Shown here piece after piece: positions 27,054 to 36,138 of a stretch of DNA of 46,030 bases. Every line of letters starts with the position of its first letter. Positions within the stretch are counted from its first letter, which is position 1. A model generated the notes under the pieces. That model worked only from the letters and a program-made list of their open reading frames with translations, did not search any database and was not told where the DNA came from. The stretch spans positions 1 through 46,030 of the forward strand of contig DASWID010000012.1 in assembly GCA_036397855.1 (NCBI GenBank), given 5' to 3'. The translations under genes and the position numbers were made by a program. Source of the stretch: Thermodesulfobacteriota bacterium (lineage in GTDB: Bacteria > Desulfobacterota_D > UBA1144 > Nemesobacterales > CSP1-2).

Positions 27054-28100
27054 ATGCTCTGGATTGATATAGGCATATCCTTTGTAAAAGTGGCCTTGTT
27101 GTTATTTGCAGTATTAACACTAGTTGCCTATTTAACCTTTGCCGAGAGGAGAGTCAGCGCATTTATTCAAGACAGGTTGGGTCCGAACCGAGTAGGTCCA
27201 TTTGGACTACTTCAACCCCTTGCCGATGGTCTAAAGTTTATATTTAAAGAAGATATAATCCCTCAACAAGCGTATAAGCCGTTATATATTCTTGCCCCTG
27301 CATTCGCTTTTATTACGGCAATCATAGCCCTTGCAGTGATTCCTATAGGGGAAGGTTTTAACACAACAATCTTCGGTCTATTAGAGGAACCGACCTATGT
27401 AAGATTCCAAATCGCTGATATTAATGTCGGTCTTATATATGTGTTCGCTATAGGATCTTTAGGGGTATACGGTATAGTGATTGGAGGATGGGCTTCAAAC
27501 AGCAAATACTCACTGCTGGGAGCGCTCCGATCCGCTGCGCAGATGATCAGTTATGAGGTCCCTCTCACCCTGTCAGTTTTAGGTGTCATAATTCTTGCAG
27601 GATCATTCAAACTAACCGAAATAATACATGCACAGTCTAATCTTTGGTATGTTGTGCCACAGGCTTTGGGTTTTCTCGTCTTTCTGGTTTCATCCTTCGC
27701 AGAAACAAACCGGCTACCGTTTGACATGCCGGAAGCGGAGCCAGAAATCGTTGCGGGTTATCATACAGAATACAGCAGCATGAAATTTGCGATGTTCTTC
27801 ATGGCCGAATATGCACATATGATAGTCGTCTCATCCCTTATGGTTTGCCTATTTTTAGGCGGGTGGTATCCACTACCGTTAGGAGGATGGTGGGGAATAG
27901 ACATCGAAAGATACTGGTTTTTACCTCCAATTGTGTTTGTGGGAAAGGTCTTTTTCTTTTTGTTCCTTTTTATATGGGTGAGGTGGACCATTCCCAGATT
28001 CCGCTACGATCAGGTTATGGGACTCGGCTGGAAAGTCCTCTTTCCCCTTGCGGTCCTAAACATAATAGGCACAAGCGCAGTTGTCGTTTATTTACAGTAG
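27054..28100 (+). CDS. nuoH: NADH-quinone oxidoreductase subunit H
   Basis: A 348-residue membrane subunit with about 8 TM helices that forms the quinone chamber at the junction of the two arms of complex I. The signature FAERRVSAFIQDRLGPNRVGPFGLLQPLADGLKFIFKE near the N-terminus (about 29-65) and the loop SFAETNRLPFDMPEAEPEIVAGYHTEYSS (about 215-243) are classic NuoH. AAAGGAGA precedes the ATG. The gene ends within a 28-bp palindrome. The usual next gene, nuoI, is missing; a thiolase in opposite orientation follows. Confidence 0.97.
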   Translation: MLWIDIGISFVKVALLLFAVLTLVAYLTFAERRVSAFIQDRLGPNRVGPFGLLQPLADGLKFIFKEDIIPQQAYKPLYILAPAFAFITAIIALAVIPIGEGFNTTIFGLLEEPTYVRFQIADINVGLIYVFAIGSLGVYGIVIGGWASNSKYSLLGALRSAAQMISYEVPLTLSVLGVIILAGSFKLTEIIHAQSNLWYVVPQALGFLVFLVSSFAETNRLPFDMPEAEPEIVAGYHTEYSSMKFAMFFMAEYAHMIVVSSLMVCLFLGGWYPLPLGGWWGIDIERYWFLPPIVFVGKVFFFLFLFIWVRWTIPRFRYDQVMGLGWKVLFPLAVLNIIGTSAVVVYLQ

Positions 28101-28124
28101 TGGCACGTTGCAACGTGCCACTAC
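28097..28124. terminator. 28-bp perfect palindrome over the nuoH stop codon
   Basis: Half-site GTAGTGGCACGTTG followed directly by its exact complement. The nuoH TAG (28098-28100) is part of the left arm. It could act as a bidirectional terminator between nuoH and the convergent thiolase, though no long T-run follows. The GTAG head links it to the TGTAG-headed stem-loops. Confidence 0.55.
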
Positions 28125-28201
28125 CGATTTTAGGATTGGCCTTAATGATAAAAAAATATGACCCCCCGAAGGTTCATACCTCCAGGAGGTTTGGTTTTCG
28201 A

Positions 28202-29395
28202 TTATTTTACCTTTTCTACAATCATAGCAATCCCCATTCCACCACCTATACAAAGGGAAGCAAGGCCTACTTTTGCCTTTTTCCTCTTGTGTAACTCATG
28301 TATTAATTTTGTTAGAAGTACCGATCCTGACGCACCGATTGGATGTCCAAGTGCTATTGCTCCACCGTTTACATTGAGCTTTTCTTCCGGAATCGGGAAA
28401 TCGCTCAAGACTGCTAGAGACTGAGCGGCAAACGCTTCGTTTAATTCAACCAGATCTATATCGTCAATAGAAAGGCCAGCCTTATCCAATACCTTTTGCA
28501 TGGCTGGTACTGGACCAATCCCCATGATCGAGGGTTCGACTCCAGCCACTGCATAGGCTCTGATCGAAACCAGAGGCTTAAGCCCAAGTTCTTGAGCCTT
28601 TTTCTCGGATGCAACTAGCATTGCTGCAGCTCCGTCATTTATACCGGAAGCATTCCCTGCAGTAACTGTTCCCCCAACCTTAAACACAGGGCGCAAACCT
28701 CCGAGAGCCTCGAGGGTCGTATCAGCCCTAGCGTGCTCATCCTTGACGAATGAAACTGGATCCCCTCTTCTCTGAGGGATCATTATGGGAACTATTTCAT
28801 CATTAAATTTTCCTTCCTCCATAGCAGCCTTGCATTTCATCTGGCTCTTGTAAGAGAACTCGTCTTGTGCCTCCCTTGAAATGTTATACGACTCGGCGAG
28901 GTTCTCTGCCGTTACTCCCATGTGATAGTCATTAAAAATATCCCAGAGACCATCATAGACCATTCCATCCGTTATCTCTTCCTTTGGCATGCCCATCCTG
29001 TATCCATAGCGAGCCTTCATAAGATAAAATGGAGCCGCGCTCATGTTCTCGATTCCACCCGCTAAAATTAAGTCTGAATCCTCCGCCTTTATTGCCTGTG
29101 CCGCCAGAGCAACCGTTTGCAGGCCAGATCCACAAACCCTGTTCAGTGTGAATGCAGGTGTCTCAATACTGAGCCCTGAATTAAGTGCAACCTGACGGGA
29201 AGGGTTCATCCCCTGACCGGCGCTCAATATATTACCCATTATACAGTCATCAATTTCTTTAGGATCGATATCCGCCCTGCTTAAAATCTCCTTTACAACA
29301 GTTGAACCTAAAACTGTCGCAGGTATATCCTTTAAAGACCCACCAAACGCTCCTATAGCCGTTCTTAGAGGTTCACATATTACTGCCTTCTGCAT
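28202..29395 (-). CDS. Acetyl-CoA C-acetyltransferase (thiolase)
   Basis: A 397-residue thiolase-family enzyme that condenses two acetyl-CoA or cleaves 3-ketoacyl-CoA. The nucleophilic Cys88 is in [10 protein letters not shown]. The His and second Cys are in [10 protein letters not shown] (about 348) and [11 protein letters not shown] (about 383). Length and motifs fit biosynthetic AtoB/PhaA-type or FadA-type thiolases; sequence alone does not separate them. GGAGGG lies before the ATG. It is convergent with nuoH and has no beta-oxidation partners in the window. Confidence 0.94.
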   Translation of the reverse strand: MQKAVICEPLRTAIGAFGGSLKDIPATVLGSTVVKEILSRADIDPKEIDDCIMGNILSAGQGMNPSRQVALNSGLSIETPAFTLNRVCGSGLQTVALAAQAIKAEDSDLILAGGIENMSAAPFYLMKARYGYRMGMPKEEITDGMVYDGLWDIFNDYHMGVTAENLAESYNISREAQDEFSYKSQMKCKAAMEEGKFNDEIVPIMIPQRRGDPVSFVKDEHARADTTLEALGGLRPVFKVGGTVTAGNASGINDGAAAMLVASEKKAQELGLKPLVSIRAYAVAGVEPSIMGIGPVPAMQKVLDKAGLSIDDIDLVELNEAFAAQSLAVLSDFPIPEEKLNVNGGAIALGHPIGASGSVLLTKLIHELHKRKKAKVGLASLCIGGGMGIAMIVEKVK

Positions 29396-29782
29396 GTTAA
29401 ATCCCTCCTAAATTTTTGTGAATAGCTGGGATTCTACCTAAGAAAAAGGTCATTTGCAAAAAGCTGTTATATCAAAATACATAATCGTAGCAGCAACGTT
29501 CGCCCAGCCAAAAAAACAAATTCCAACGTAGGGCCCGTTCCCCGAACGGGCCTTATAAACCGGACTGATGAGGCATCAGTCCCTACATTTGTCTATATTG
29601 CCGGCGCAGTGCCACGCGGTTGCTGGGAGATTATTTTTTTAATGTAGCGGCGACCTTCAGGTCGCCACCTGTGGGAGGCTAAAGCGCTGCGCTCCATTAG
29701 ATGTTAATAAATAATCCCAAAATATCTTGACATTAAAAGCTCATTAAGGTAACTCATTAAAAACCCACACAAAGGAATAATC
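29396..29782. other. intergenic region filled by composite repeat
   Basis: This 387-bp divergent gap between the thiolase and ddl is mostly palindromic repeats (29531-29666 and flanks). Short AT-rich segments next to each start codon are the likely promoter sites. No gene. Confidence 0.6.
29531..29666. repeat. composite palindromic repeat, copy 1 (5' of ddl)
   Basis: Three stem-loops in order: GGCCCGTT-CCCCG-AACGGGCC (29532-29552), GGACTGATG-AGG-CATCAGTCC (29562-29582) and GGCGACC-TTCA-GGTCGCC (29649-29666), each next to a GTAG or CTACA head. From 29544 to 29666 it aligns with 30977-31100 on the other side of ddl, same orientation. Confidence 0.8.
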
Positions 29783-30892
29783 TTGTCCAGAAGAGTAGTT
29801 GGAATAGTTTTCGGTGGCAGGTCTGTTGAGCACGAAATCTCTCTTCTATCTGCCAGGTCAATCATACAAAATATTGACTCACGCAAATTTGATATCTTCC
29901 CGATTTTTATAATGAAAGACGGTAGTTGGAGAAAGGCCTCGATAGAGGACTGGGTAGTCGGGGGTGAAATTATTATTTCTGACCTCACCTTTCTTACCCC
30001 TTCCTTAGACCCTCAGAAGCCCGTTTTTTATGAAATTGAAAATAAAAAGGTAAAACAGGAACACAAACTCGATGTCCTATTCCCAATTCTGCATGGAACA
30101 TATGGAGAGGACGGAACCGTTCAAGGAATGTTTGAGCTAATGGGAATACCCTTTGTTGGATCCTCCGTGCTCGGTTCATCGGTTGGAATGGATAAGATAG
30201 CCATGAAAACAATATTTAGAGACTCCGGTATACCAGTTGTTCAATTCATTGGATTCAATAAGTCAGATTGGACAAAACAAAAAGGAATAGTTAAAAAAAG
30301 AATTCAGGGCGAAATTGGCATTCCCTGTTTTGTTAAGTCAGCAAATTTGGGCTCAAGCGTAGGCATTACGAAGGTTAAATCAGAAAATGAGCTAGACAAA
30401 GCAGTAGATTTCGCCTGTGAATTTTCAAACAAAATAATAGTGGAAAAAGCTGTTTTAAATCCTAGAGAAATTGAAGTAAGCGTCTTAGGAAACGAAGAAC
30501 CAATTGCCTCATTGCCCGGAGAAATAATTCCACATAGGGAATTTTATGACTATAAAGCAAAATACACTGAGAAAGGAACAGAACTAGTCGCTCCAGCGAA
30601 ACTTAATGAAGAAACAACTGAGAATATTCAAAAACTCGCAATTAAGGGATTCAAAGCAACAGATTGTTTTGGCATGGCCAGAGTAGATTTTCTCATGGAA
30701 AAAGGCACAGGAGATATTTTCGTAAGTGAGTTGAACACAATTCCCGGATTCACGCAAATAAGCATGTATCCAAAACTCTGGGAAGTCACTGGTATTAGCT
30801 ATAAGGAGCTTATTTCCAGGTTAATAAATCTAGCCTTTGAAAGACATGAAAACATTAAGAAGTTGAGGACGGCTTTTAAAGATTTGTATTAA
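29783..30892 (+). CDS. ddl: D-alanine--D-alanine ligase
   Basis: A 369-residue ATP-grasp ligase making D-Ala-D-Ala for peptidoglycan. The N-terminal GIVFGGRSVEHEISLLSAR, the central GSSVGMDKIAMK, KSANLGSSVGI (ATP-grasp), EVSVLG and the C-terminal FVSELNTIPGFT (Mg/ATP and D-Ala site) are all present, and length is normal. The start is TTG at 29783, with AAAGGAA 7-8 bases upstream and no better codon near the conserved N-terminus. It is monocistronic, lying between two copies of a composite repeat, and away from the mur/fts cluster where ddl often sits. Confidence 0.96.
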   Translation: MSRRVVGIVFGGRSVEHEISLLSARSIIQNIDSRKFDIFPIFIMKDGSWRKASIEDWVVGGEIIISDLTFLTPSLDPQKPVFYEIENKKVKQEHKLDVLFPILHGTYGEDGTVQGMFELMGIPFVGSSVLGSSVGMDKIAMKTIFRDSGIPVVQFIGFNKSDWTKQKGIVKKRIQGEIGIPCFVKSANLGSSVGITKVKSENELDKAVDFACEFSNKIIVEKAVLNPREIEVSVLGNEEPIASLPGEIIPHREFYDYKAKYTEKGTELVAPAKLNEETTENIQKLAIKGFKATDCFGMARVDFLMEKGTGDIFVSELNTIPGFTQISMYPKLWEVTGISYKELISRLINLAFERHENIKKLRTAFKDLY

Positions 30893-30931
30893 ACCATAAT
30901 TAGACTATCTAACAAATAAAAATAGGTATAT

Positions 30932-31136
30932 GGAGGGCTAAAGCCCTCAGCTACTAAAATATTCGTAGCACCACACGAATGGGCCTTATAGATCGGACTG
31001 ATGGGGGCGTCAGTCCCTACATTTATTGATATTGATGGCATAGTGCGCCAGGGTCGTTAAAACATCATTTTTTTTAATGTACCGGCGACCCTCGGGTCGC
31101 AATAAATCATAAATGAGAATACAAGACTAAAGTCTT
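30932..31136. repeat. composite palindromic repeat, copy 2 (3' of ddl)
   Basis: Stem-loops GAGGGCTAAAGCCCTC (30933-30948), GGACTGATG-GGGG-CGTCAGTCC (30995-31016), GGCGACCC-TC-GGGTCGC (31084-31100) and AAGACTAAAGTCTT (31123-31136). The middle part matches copy 1, including the non-palindromic links GGGCCTTATA and TTTTTTTAATGTA. The first hairpin lies about 40 bp after the ddl stop and could also help terminate transcription. Confidence 0.8.
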
Positions 31137-31175
31137 CCACTACATTGAATAGTAAGTACAGTGAATCCGATATCA

Positions 31176-32081
31176 TTATTCATGCTCAAGGACATCAGCC
31201 TTCTCCCCCCTGAAAATAACCAGGAAAACAACTCCAGTTACTATACACACTCCACCTGCAAGTTTTAGGAAAGAGGGCAAGTCGCCAAAAAAGAGATATG
31301 AAAAAAGGACGACGAAAAGCGACTCCAATGGCATTACTGCGGTAGATCGAGATACATCAAGCAACTTTATGGATTGGAACTGACTTGTTTTTGCGACAAA
31401 TGCGCCAGATATACCTCCTAAAGTCATGAACAAGACATCCAGTAGACCAGGCATCTTAAATGTATTTGTGACTGTCAGGTAAATAAATACGACTACTGAA
31501 ACACCGAGAGCTCTGAGGCTTGCAACCGTGAGCATATTTAAATCCTGTGCAATCTTCTTTATTAAAAAAGATAATATCGAGTAGAAAAAAGCCGAAATAA
31601 GAGCCAACAACGTCCCCATTAACAGATATCCTTCTTTTTGGTAAGAAACGATTACTGCTCCCAATATGGTTATAATGATCCCAAGAAATTCCCATCTATT
31701 TAATCTCTCACCCAAGAAGATAAAACCAAGCATCAAAGTAAACAATGTCTGCGATTTCATTAGAAACGATGTGAGAGGAGGACCAATTATCCATATCGAG
31801 GAAATCCACAAAGCAGCACCGACCGCAGTCAGAATTGAACTGTAAACAAATATCGGGAAATACCTACGGACTCCCCTGATCTCCAATCTTTGGGAAGGCA
31901 GCAAAATAACAACAAAAGAAGAACACAAAAATGCGCCAAAAAACCAGAAAAAAACAGTCGTTTCGGGACCAAATTCATCATTAATCGCTTTCCCGAATAT
32001 ATAGGAAAGGGACGTAAAGAACGCCGAACATATCAGGAACAAATATCCCTTTATTGGAAAACCTTTATCATTTATTCGCAA
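31176..32081 (-). CDS. EamA/DMT-family transporter
   Basis: A 301-residue protein with about 10 TM helices in two EamA repeats (about 14-145 and 155-290), the fold of drug/metabolite transporters that move amino acids, nucleobases or other small molecules. Marks are the end-of-repeat helix pattern LGERLNRWEFLGIIITILGAVIV (about 124-146) and FFGDLPSFLKLAGGVCIVTGVVFLV (about 265-289). The reading frame begins at TTG (32081) and no ATG is near, so the start is uncertain. It lies 29 bp downstream of the BASS transporter gene and is probably cotranscribed with it. Substrate unknown. Confidence 0.85.
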   Translation of the reverse strand: MRINDKGFPIKGYLFLICSAFFTSLSYIFGKAINDEFGPETTVFFWFFGAFLCSSFVVILLPSQRLEIRGVRRYFPIFVYSSILTAVGAALWISSIWIIGPPLTSFLMKSQTLFTLMLGFIFLGERLNRWEFLGIIITILGAVIVSYQKEGYLLMGTLLALISAFFYSILSFLIKKIAQDLNMLTVASLRALGVSVVVFIYLTVTNTFKMPGLLDVLFMTLGGISGAFVAKTSQFQSIKLLDVSRSTAVMPLESLFVVLFSYLFFGDLPSFLKLAGGVCIVTGVVFLVIFRGEKADVLEHE

Positions 32082-32110
32082 TATTATGATTTTTATCCTT
32101 TGAGACCAGC

Positions 32111-33046
32111 TTATGAAATCTTTTCTTCTTGCCTACTCCACCACCATGCAAGTGCGGAACCAGATATATTATGCCAGACGCTGAAGATCGCAGCAGGGAG
32201 CGCTGCCAGAGCCCCGAAATATGCTCCCGCCAACGCAACCCCTAACCCTGAATTCTGCATACCTACCTCTATTGATACCGCTTTCGCCTTTTTCATGTTC
32301 ATACCTGCAAGCCTAGCTAAGCCAAAACCAACAGCCAGTCCCAGGACATTATGAATTATTACAACAAGACCTGTTCTAAGTCCAACCCCAGAAATGGATT
32401 CTGCATTGGCCGCTACTATAACTCCGACAATGAAAATTATTGCAACAGAGGACAACAGGGGAAGAAATTCAACAGCGAACATGACCTTTTCTCTGTACAA
32501 GGTCTTGATTCCAAGACCAAGTGCTATTGGTAGAATAATTATTTTGATAGTAGTAATGAAGAGTTTATAAGCAGGTACGTCTATCCACTGTCCTGCATAA
32601 ATGTATGTGAATAGTGGAGTCAAGACAGGGGACATGATAGTCGAAACCGAGGTCAACGTAACTGAGAGAGCGACATCTCCTCTAGCCAGAAAGGTGATTA
32701 CGTTCGAAGCCGTCCCACCAGGGCACGATCCAACAAGCACCACTCCTGCTGCAAGTAAGGGTTTGAGACCGAATATATTGGAAAGAACAAATCCTGCTAA
32801 AGGCATGAATCCGTACTGGAGACAAAATCCAACGGCAACATCCAGAGGTCTGAGCAGTACTCTCTTGAAATCTTGACCACTAAGGGTGATACCCATGCCA
32901 AACATAATTACACCCAAGGCAGGCGTGATCAGATATATGAGCTTTCTGAAAGGATCAGGATAGAGGTATGTAGAGATCGAGAATCCAATTATCCAGAATG
33001 TAAAATAATTCGTGATGAGGATATTGAGAAATCTGAGGATTATCAC
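32111..33046 (-). CDS. BASS-family (bile acid:sodium symporter-like) transporter
   Basis: A 311-residue protein with about 9-10 TM helices. It carries the BASS hallmarks VGSCPGGTASNVITFLARGDVALSV (about 98-122), part of the sodium-binding crossover, and EVGMQNSGLGVALA (about 254-267), the second crossover. Bacterial relatives import sodium-coupled organic anions such as pantoate, pyruvate or bile-acid-like compounds. The frame opens with GTG at 33046 and has no clear ribosome site. Together with the downstream EamA gene it forms a two-transporter unit. Confidence 0.9.
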   Translation of the reverse strand: MIILRFLNILITNYFTFWIIGFSISTYLYPDPFRKLIYLITPALGVIMFGMGITLSGQDFKRVLLRPLDVAVGFCLQYGFMPLAGFVLSNIFGLKPLLAAGVVLVGSCPGGTASNVITFLARGDVALSVTLTSVSTIMSPVLTPLFTYIYAGQWIDVPAYKLFITTIKIIILPIALGLGIKTLYREKVMFAVEFLPLLSSVAIIFIVGVIVAANAESISGVGLRTGLVVIIHNVLGLAVGFGLARLAGMNMKKAKAVSIEVGMQNSGLGVALAGAYFGALAALPAAIFSVWHNISGSALAWWWSRQEEKIS

Positions 33047-33428
33047 GGCGTTATTTAAAAGGAAGCGTTTTCAATGGACGCGAAAAACTACATAAGATAA
33101 TAAATGCTGTCAAACAATGTGAATCTATGCCCCCCAACCTTAATCCCCGCTCAAACGGGTGAGGAGACTGACCCATGTCCCCGTTCGCACATCTCTTCCC
33201 CCTCGAGGGGGAAGATTAAGATGGGGGGTATTAATTGTCTGGTAAATCTTCACGTTTTAATGCGGGGTTCGAAAACCCCTTCTATCCGTATCGGGAAATA
33301 ATTTCACATTTAATCAATAGGGGGCGCTTTCCAGTCCCGATGAAATCCCGACTGTAAGCCGCTCCTGCGAATATAATTAATTGTTTCACTCTTAGGTCAC
33401 AGATCCTGTGGACTAAAGTCCTGGCAAT
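33047..33428. other. intergenic region with CTTCCCCC repeat
   Basis: A 382-bp gap between exbD (3' end) and the BASS gene (5' end). It contains the repeat at 33193-33279 and the partial stem GTGGACTAAAGTCCTGG near 33408-33425. No gene or convincing riboswitch. Confidence 0.5.
33193..33279. repeat. CTTCCCCC/GGGGGAAG dispersed repeat, second copy
   Basis: The perfect 20-bp palindrome CTTCCCCCTCGAGGGGGAAG (33195-33214) is followed by ATTAAGATGGGGGG and a GGGGTTCGAAAACCCC hairpin (33264-33279), the same architecture and orientation as 24165-24226. Confidence 0.75.
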
Positions 33429-33851
33429 TCACTTCTTCTCAAATGGGGGTTGATCCACAGCTATTGCGAGCCTTGAAAAGCCGTTAGTCCTTACAGTGTC
33501 CATGGCCTCAACAACCCTGCCGTGAGTCACTAAACTATCTGCTCTTATGATTACCAGAGAATCCTTATCCTTCTTCTCTTTCAATCTCTGTGAAAGTTTC
33601 TCCAGTGTAATGACCTTATCATTCAGGTAGATTTTACCATCGGCGGTGAGATTTACTGTAAGTTCTTCAGCTTTTATGGGCTCCGCAGATGAGGCCTTCG
33701 GCAGTTTGACATTAATTCCGCCTGAGGTAACGGCAAAATTAAGAGAAAGCGCAAAGAATATGAGCAGATTAAAAACCACATCCACTATAGGGGTAAGATC
33801 AAGTGTACTGGCTAAACCCTTTTTTGGATCATCGTCTTTTCTAAATCTCAT
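33429..33851 (-). CDS. exbD: ExbD/TolR-family biopolymer transport protein
   Basis: A 140-residue protein with one N-terminal TM helix (about 19-40, DLTPIVDVVFNLLIFFALSLNF) whose Asp24 is the proton-carrying residue of ExbD/TolR, then a periplasmic domain. It works with ExbB to couple the proton gradient to outer-membrane processes through TonB or TolA. Its first 4 bases overlap the end of exbB, which indicates translational coupling. No tonB, tolA, tolB or pal-order genes are adjacent, so TonB versus Tol use cannot be decided. Confidence 0.92.
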   Translation of the reverse strand: MRFRKDDDPKKGLASTLDLTPIVDVVFNLLIFFALSLNFAVTSGGINVKLPKASSAEPIKAEELTVNLTADGKIYLNDKVITLEKLSQRLKEKKDKDSLVIIRADSLVTHGRVVEAMDTVRTNGFSRLAIAVDQPPFEKK

Positions 33852-34504
33852 CTGACAATCTCTCGGGCCTTCTCCTTTCTGTCATTTGCAATAACAATTT
33901 CTTCCATAATGCTCATCCCTTCCTCTTCCATTTCCGCCGTGATCTCTCCAGCTTTTCCAGAAGTGTATTTGTAAGCTATAAAAGCTGGTATAGCAACCAA
34001 AAGCCCAAGGGCAGTCGTGTAAAGCGCCTCCGAAATGCCCCCTGCCAGGCTTGGAGGATTTACAATTGGTTGTTCGGCAATAACCCTAAATATCTTTATC
34101 ATTCCGGATATCGTTCCCAGTAGACCCAATAGTGTGCTGACATTACTAATAGCACCGAGACCCTCGATATATCTGTAGAGATCAGTCGCCTCTTTTCTAC
34201 CAGACTCCTCGATTTTTTCCTTCAGTTCATCTTTGGGTCTATCAAAATACTCAAGTGCGGTGGAAGCTATTCTTGCAATGGGCGAATCATTTGCCCTTGA
34301 TAACACCCTAGCATCACCAAATTTGGCCTGGGAGATTAACTCATAAAGGGTGCTCAAAAACTGTTCGGGAATTATTTTTTTTGGTCTTAGAACCCAAATC
34401 TTTTGAAGTAAAATCGCCAGGCCCACTACTGAGCAAAGCATTATGGGATACATAAAGAATCCGCCCTTTCTAATAAACTCAAAAAAACTACTCTCCCATA
34501 TCAT
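33848..34504 (-). CDS. exbB: ExbB/TolQ-family proton channel protein
   Basis: A 218-residue MotA/TolQ/ExbB proton channel protein with three TM helices: about 18-38 (GGFFMYPIMLCSVVGLAILLQ), then two near the C-terminus. SNVSTLLGLLGTISGMIKIF and ISEALYTTALGLLVAIPAFIAYKYT are the family core. I start it at ATG 34504 because GGAGG (34510-34514) sits 5 bases upstream; ten further upstream codons are open but lack a ribosome site. It pairs with exbD by a 4-bp overlap. Confidence 0.92.
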   Translation of the reverse strand: MIWESSFFEFIRKGGFFMYPIMLCSVVGLAILLQKIWVLRPKKIIPEQFLSTLYELISQAKFGDARVLSRANDSPIARIASTALEYFDRPKDELKEKIEESGRKEATDLYRYIEGLGAISNVSTLLGLLGTISGMIKIFRVIAEQPIVNPPSLAGGISEALYTTALGLLVAIPAFIAYKYTSGKAGEITAEMEEEGMSIMEEIVIANDRKEKAREIVR

Positions 34505-34746
34505 AACAACCTCCGTATATTGACGAATAATCACAAAAATATAAGATCGACATCACTTAAAACGCACTAAAAGGATATACATTGGCTAATTCTAGGTCAA
34601 TTTTGATTTACTGTTTAAATTTATCCACGACGTAATCTATCAGGAAAAAAAGTGTAATACCATCCATACCCTTTACAATATAACTCAAATCCGAGAGATT
34701 TTGGTTAACACCTAGACCTTAGAAGACTGTCTTTAAAACTTATTCT
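34505..34746. other. intergenic region between lysA and exbB
   Basis: A 242-bp AT-rich gap that holds the exbB ribosome site and probably its promoter. No strong hairpin or ORF is seen. Confidence 0.4.
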
Positions 34747-36009
34747 TCACTTGATAAACCCTGGAATACTCTCACCTCGCATTAAATCCTCAATTTTTTC
34801 CCTTTCTCTTACCAAAAAAAATTCCACACCATTGACCAATACTTCAGGTATGCGTGGACGAGAATTGTAATTTGATGACATTACAAACCCGTATGCTCCA
34901 GCGCTGAGTATTGCAAGAAGATCACCCTTTTTTACCCTTGGAAGTTCTCTATCTTTTGCAAAAAAATCTCCGGATTCACAAACCGGTCCCACTATATCCA
35001 CCCTTTCTTCGTGGCTGTTACCTTGATTTACATTCAGAATTTCGTGATAGGAGTCATAGAAAGCCGGCCTAATCAAATCATTCATAGCCGCATCTACGAT
35101 CACGAATTTCTTGGTTTCTCCTTCTTTTAAATAGATAACCTTTGTTACGAGTATCCCGGCATTGCCGACCAAAGACCGTCCAGGCTCTAAAACCAGCCTA
35201 TATGGCTTGTCTCTCAGCTCTCTCACTATTACTTCCGCATAATCTCGTGGTTTAGGTGATACTTCACCTAATTCATAACTAATGGCTAACCCCCCTCCTA
35301 TATCTATATACTGAATATTAATTCCTTCATCCCTCAATAAATCTGAAAGCTCTATAAGTTTTCTTAATGAATCCGCAAACGGAGTGAGGTCAAAAATCTG
35401 TGATCCAATATGTGCATCTATACCAACAATCTCTACACCATCCATCGCTGCAGCTTGCCCGTACACATATACCGCCTTATCAATATCGATTCCGAATTTA
35501 CTTTCTTTGAGCCCGGTAGTTATATACGGATGTGTTTTTGGATCAATATCGGGATTAACACGAATCGCAACCCTCGCCTTCTTCTTCAAATCCTTCGCGA
35601 CAGTGTTTAACGCTTCAAGTTCCTCAGTGGATTCGACATTGAAAAATAATATCTCTGAACTAATTGCTTCCCTCATCTCCTCAAGCGTCTTCCCAACACC
35701 AGAAAAGACAATCTTTTGTGGGTCGCCACCCGCAATTAAAACCCTGCGGAGTTCTCCCAGCGAAACGATATCAAATCCTGCTCCGAAGTTCGCGTATGCC
35801 TTAAGAATCGCTAGATTAGAATTTGCCTTTACTGAATAGCAAATAAGAGGACCTACGGATGAAAATGCATTATTATAAAGGGTGAAGCCATGCTTTAACG
35901 CCGAAAAACTATATATGTAGCAAGGGGTCCCGAAAGATTCAACAATTCTTCTCACAGGAACTTCCTCGACATGAAATTCATTATCTCTATATCCAAATCC
36001 GTGGTGCAT
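34747..36009 (-). CDS. lysA: Diaminopimelate decarboxylase
   Basis: A 420-residue PLP enzyme converting meso-diaminopimelate to lysine. The PLP-lysine is K61 in CYSVKANSN. HIGSQIF, IDIGGGLAISY and EPGRSLVGNAG bind the cofactor phosphate. The C-terminal barrel has GPVCESGDFFAKDRELP and GAYGFVMSSNYNSRPRIPEVLV, typical LysA. Length is normal. It lies downstream of the HCCA-isomerase-like gene, with a 130-bp gap holding a heptameric repeat, so it is probably transcribed separately. dapF, often next to lysA, is absent. Confidence 0.96.
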   Translation of the reverse strand: MHHGFGYRDNEFHVEEVPVRRIVESFGTPCYIYSFSALKHGFTLYNNAFSSVGPLICYSVKANSNLAILKAYANFGAGFDIVSLGELRRVLIAGGDPQKIVFSGVGKTLEEMREAISSEILFFNVESTEELEALNTVAKDLKKKARVAIRVNPDIDPKTHPYITTGLKESKFGIDIDKAVYVYGQAAAMDGVEIVGIDAHIGSQIFDLTPFADSLRKLIELSDLLRDEGINIQYIDIGGGLAISYELGEVSPKPRDYAEVIVRELRDKPYRLVLEPGRSLVGNAGILVTKVIYLKEGETKKFVIVDAAMNDLIRPAFYDSYHEILNVNQGNSHEERVDIVGPVCESGDFFAKDRELPRVKKGDLLAILSAGAYGFVMSSNYNSRPRIPEVLVNGVEFFLVREREKIEDLMRGESIPGFIK

Positions 36010-36092
36010 CTTACTTGCTCCCTTTCATTACTAGTACACGTAATTAGCCGAAAATCTCATATTTCTACACATCGAGGCTCATTCAATTCACA

Positions 36093-36129
36093 TGTCATGT
36101 ATCATGTATCATCTATCTTGCAACTTGAA
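36093..36129. repeat. heptameric repeat, GTATCAT form
   Basis: Degenerate 7-mers TGTCAT, GTATCAT, GTATCAT, CTATCTT, GCAACTT between lysA and the isomerase-like gene, ending just before the latter's stop codon. Same periodicity as 22893-22947 and 38934-38994. Confidence 0.7.
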
Positions 36130-36138
36130 ACGCTGGAT

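Noticed and set aside
33320-33370. GATGAAATCCCGACTGTAAGCC segment, reminiscent of part of an FMN riboswitch
   Set aside because: Only a short fragment resembles the aptamer, the other paired regions are missing, and no plus-strand gene follows.
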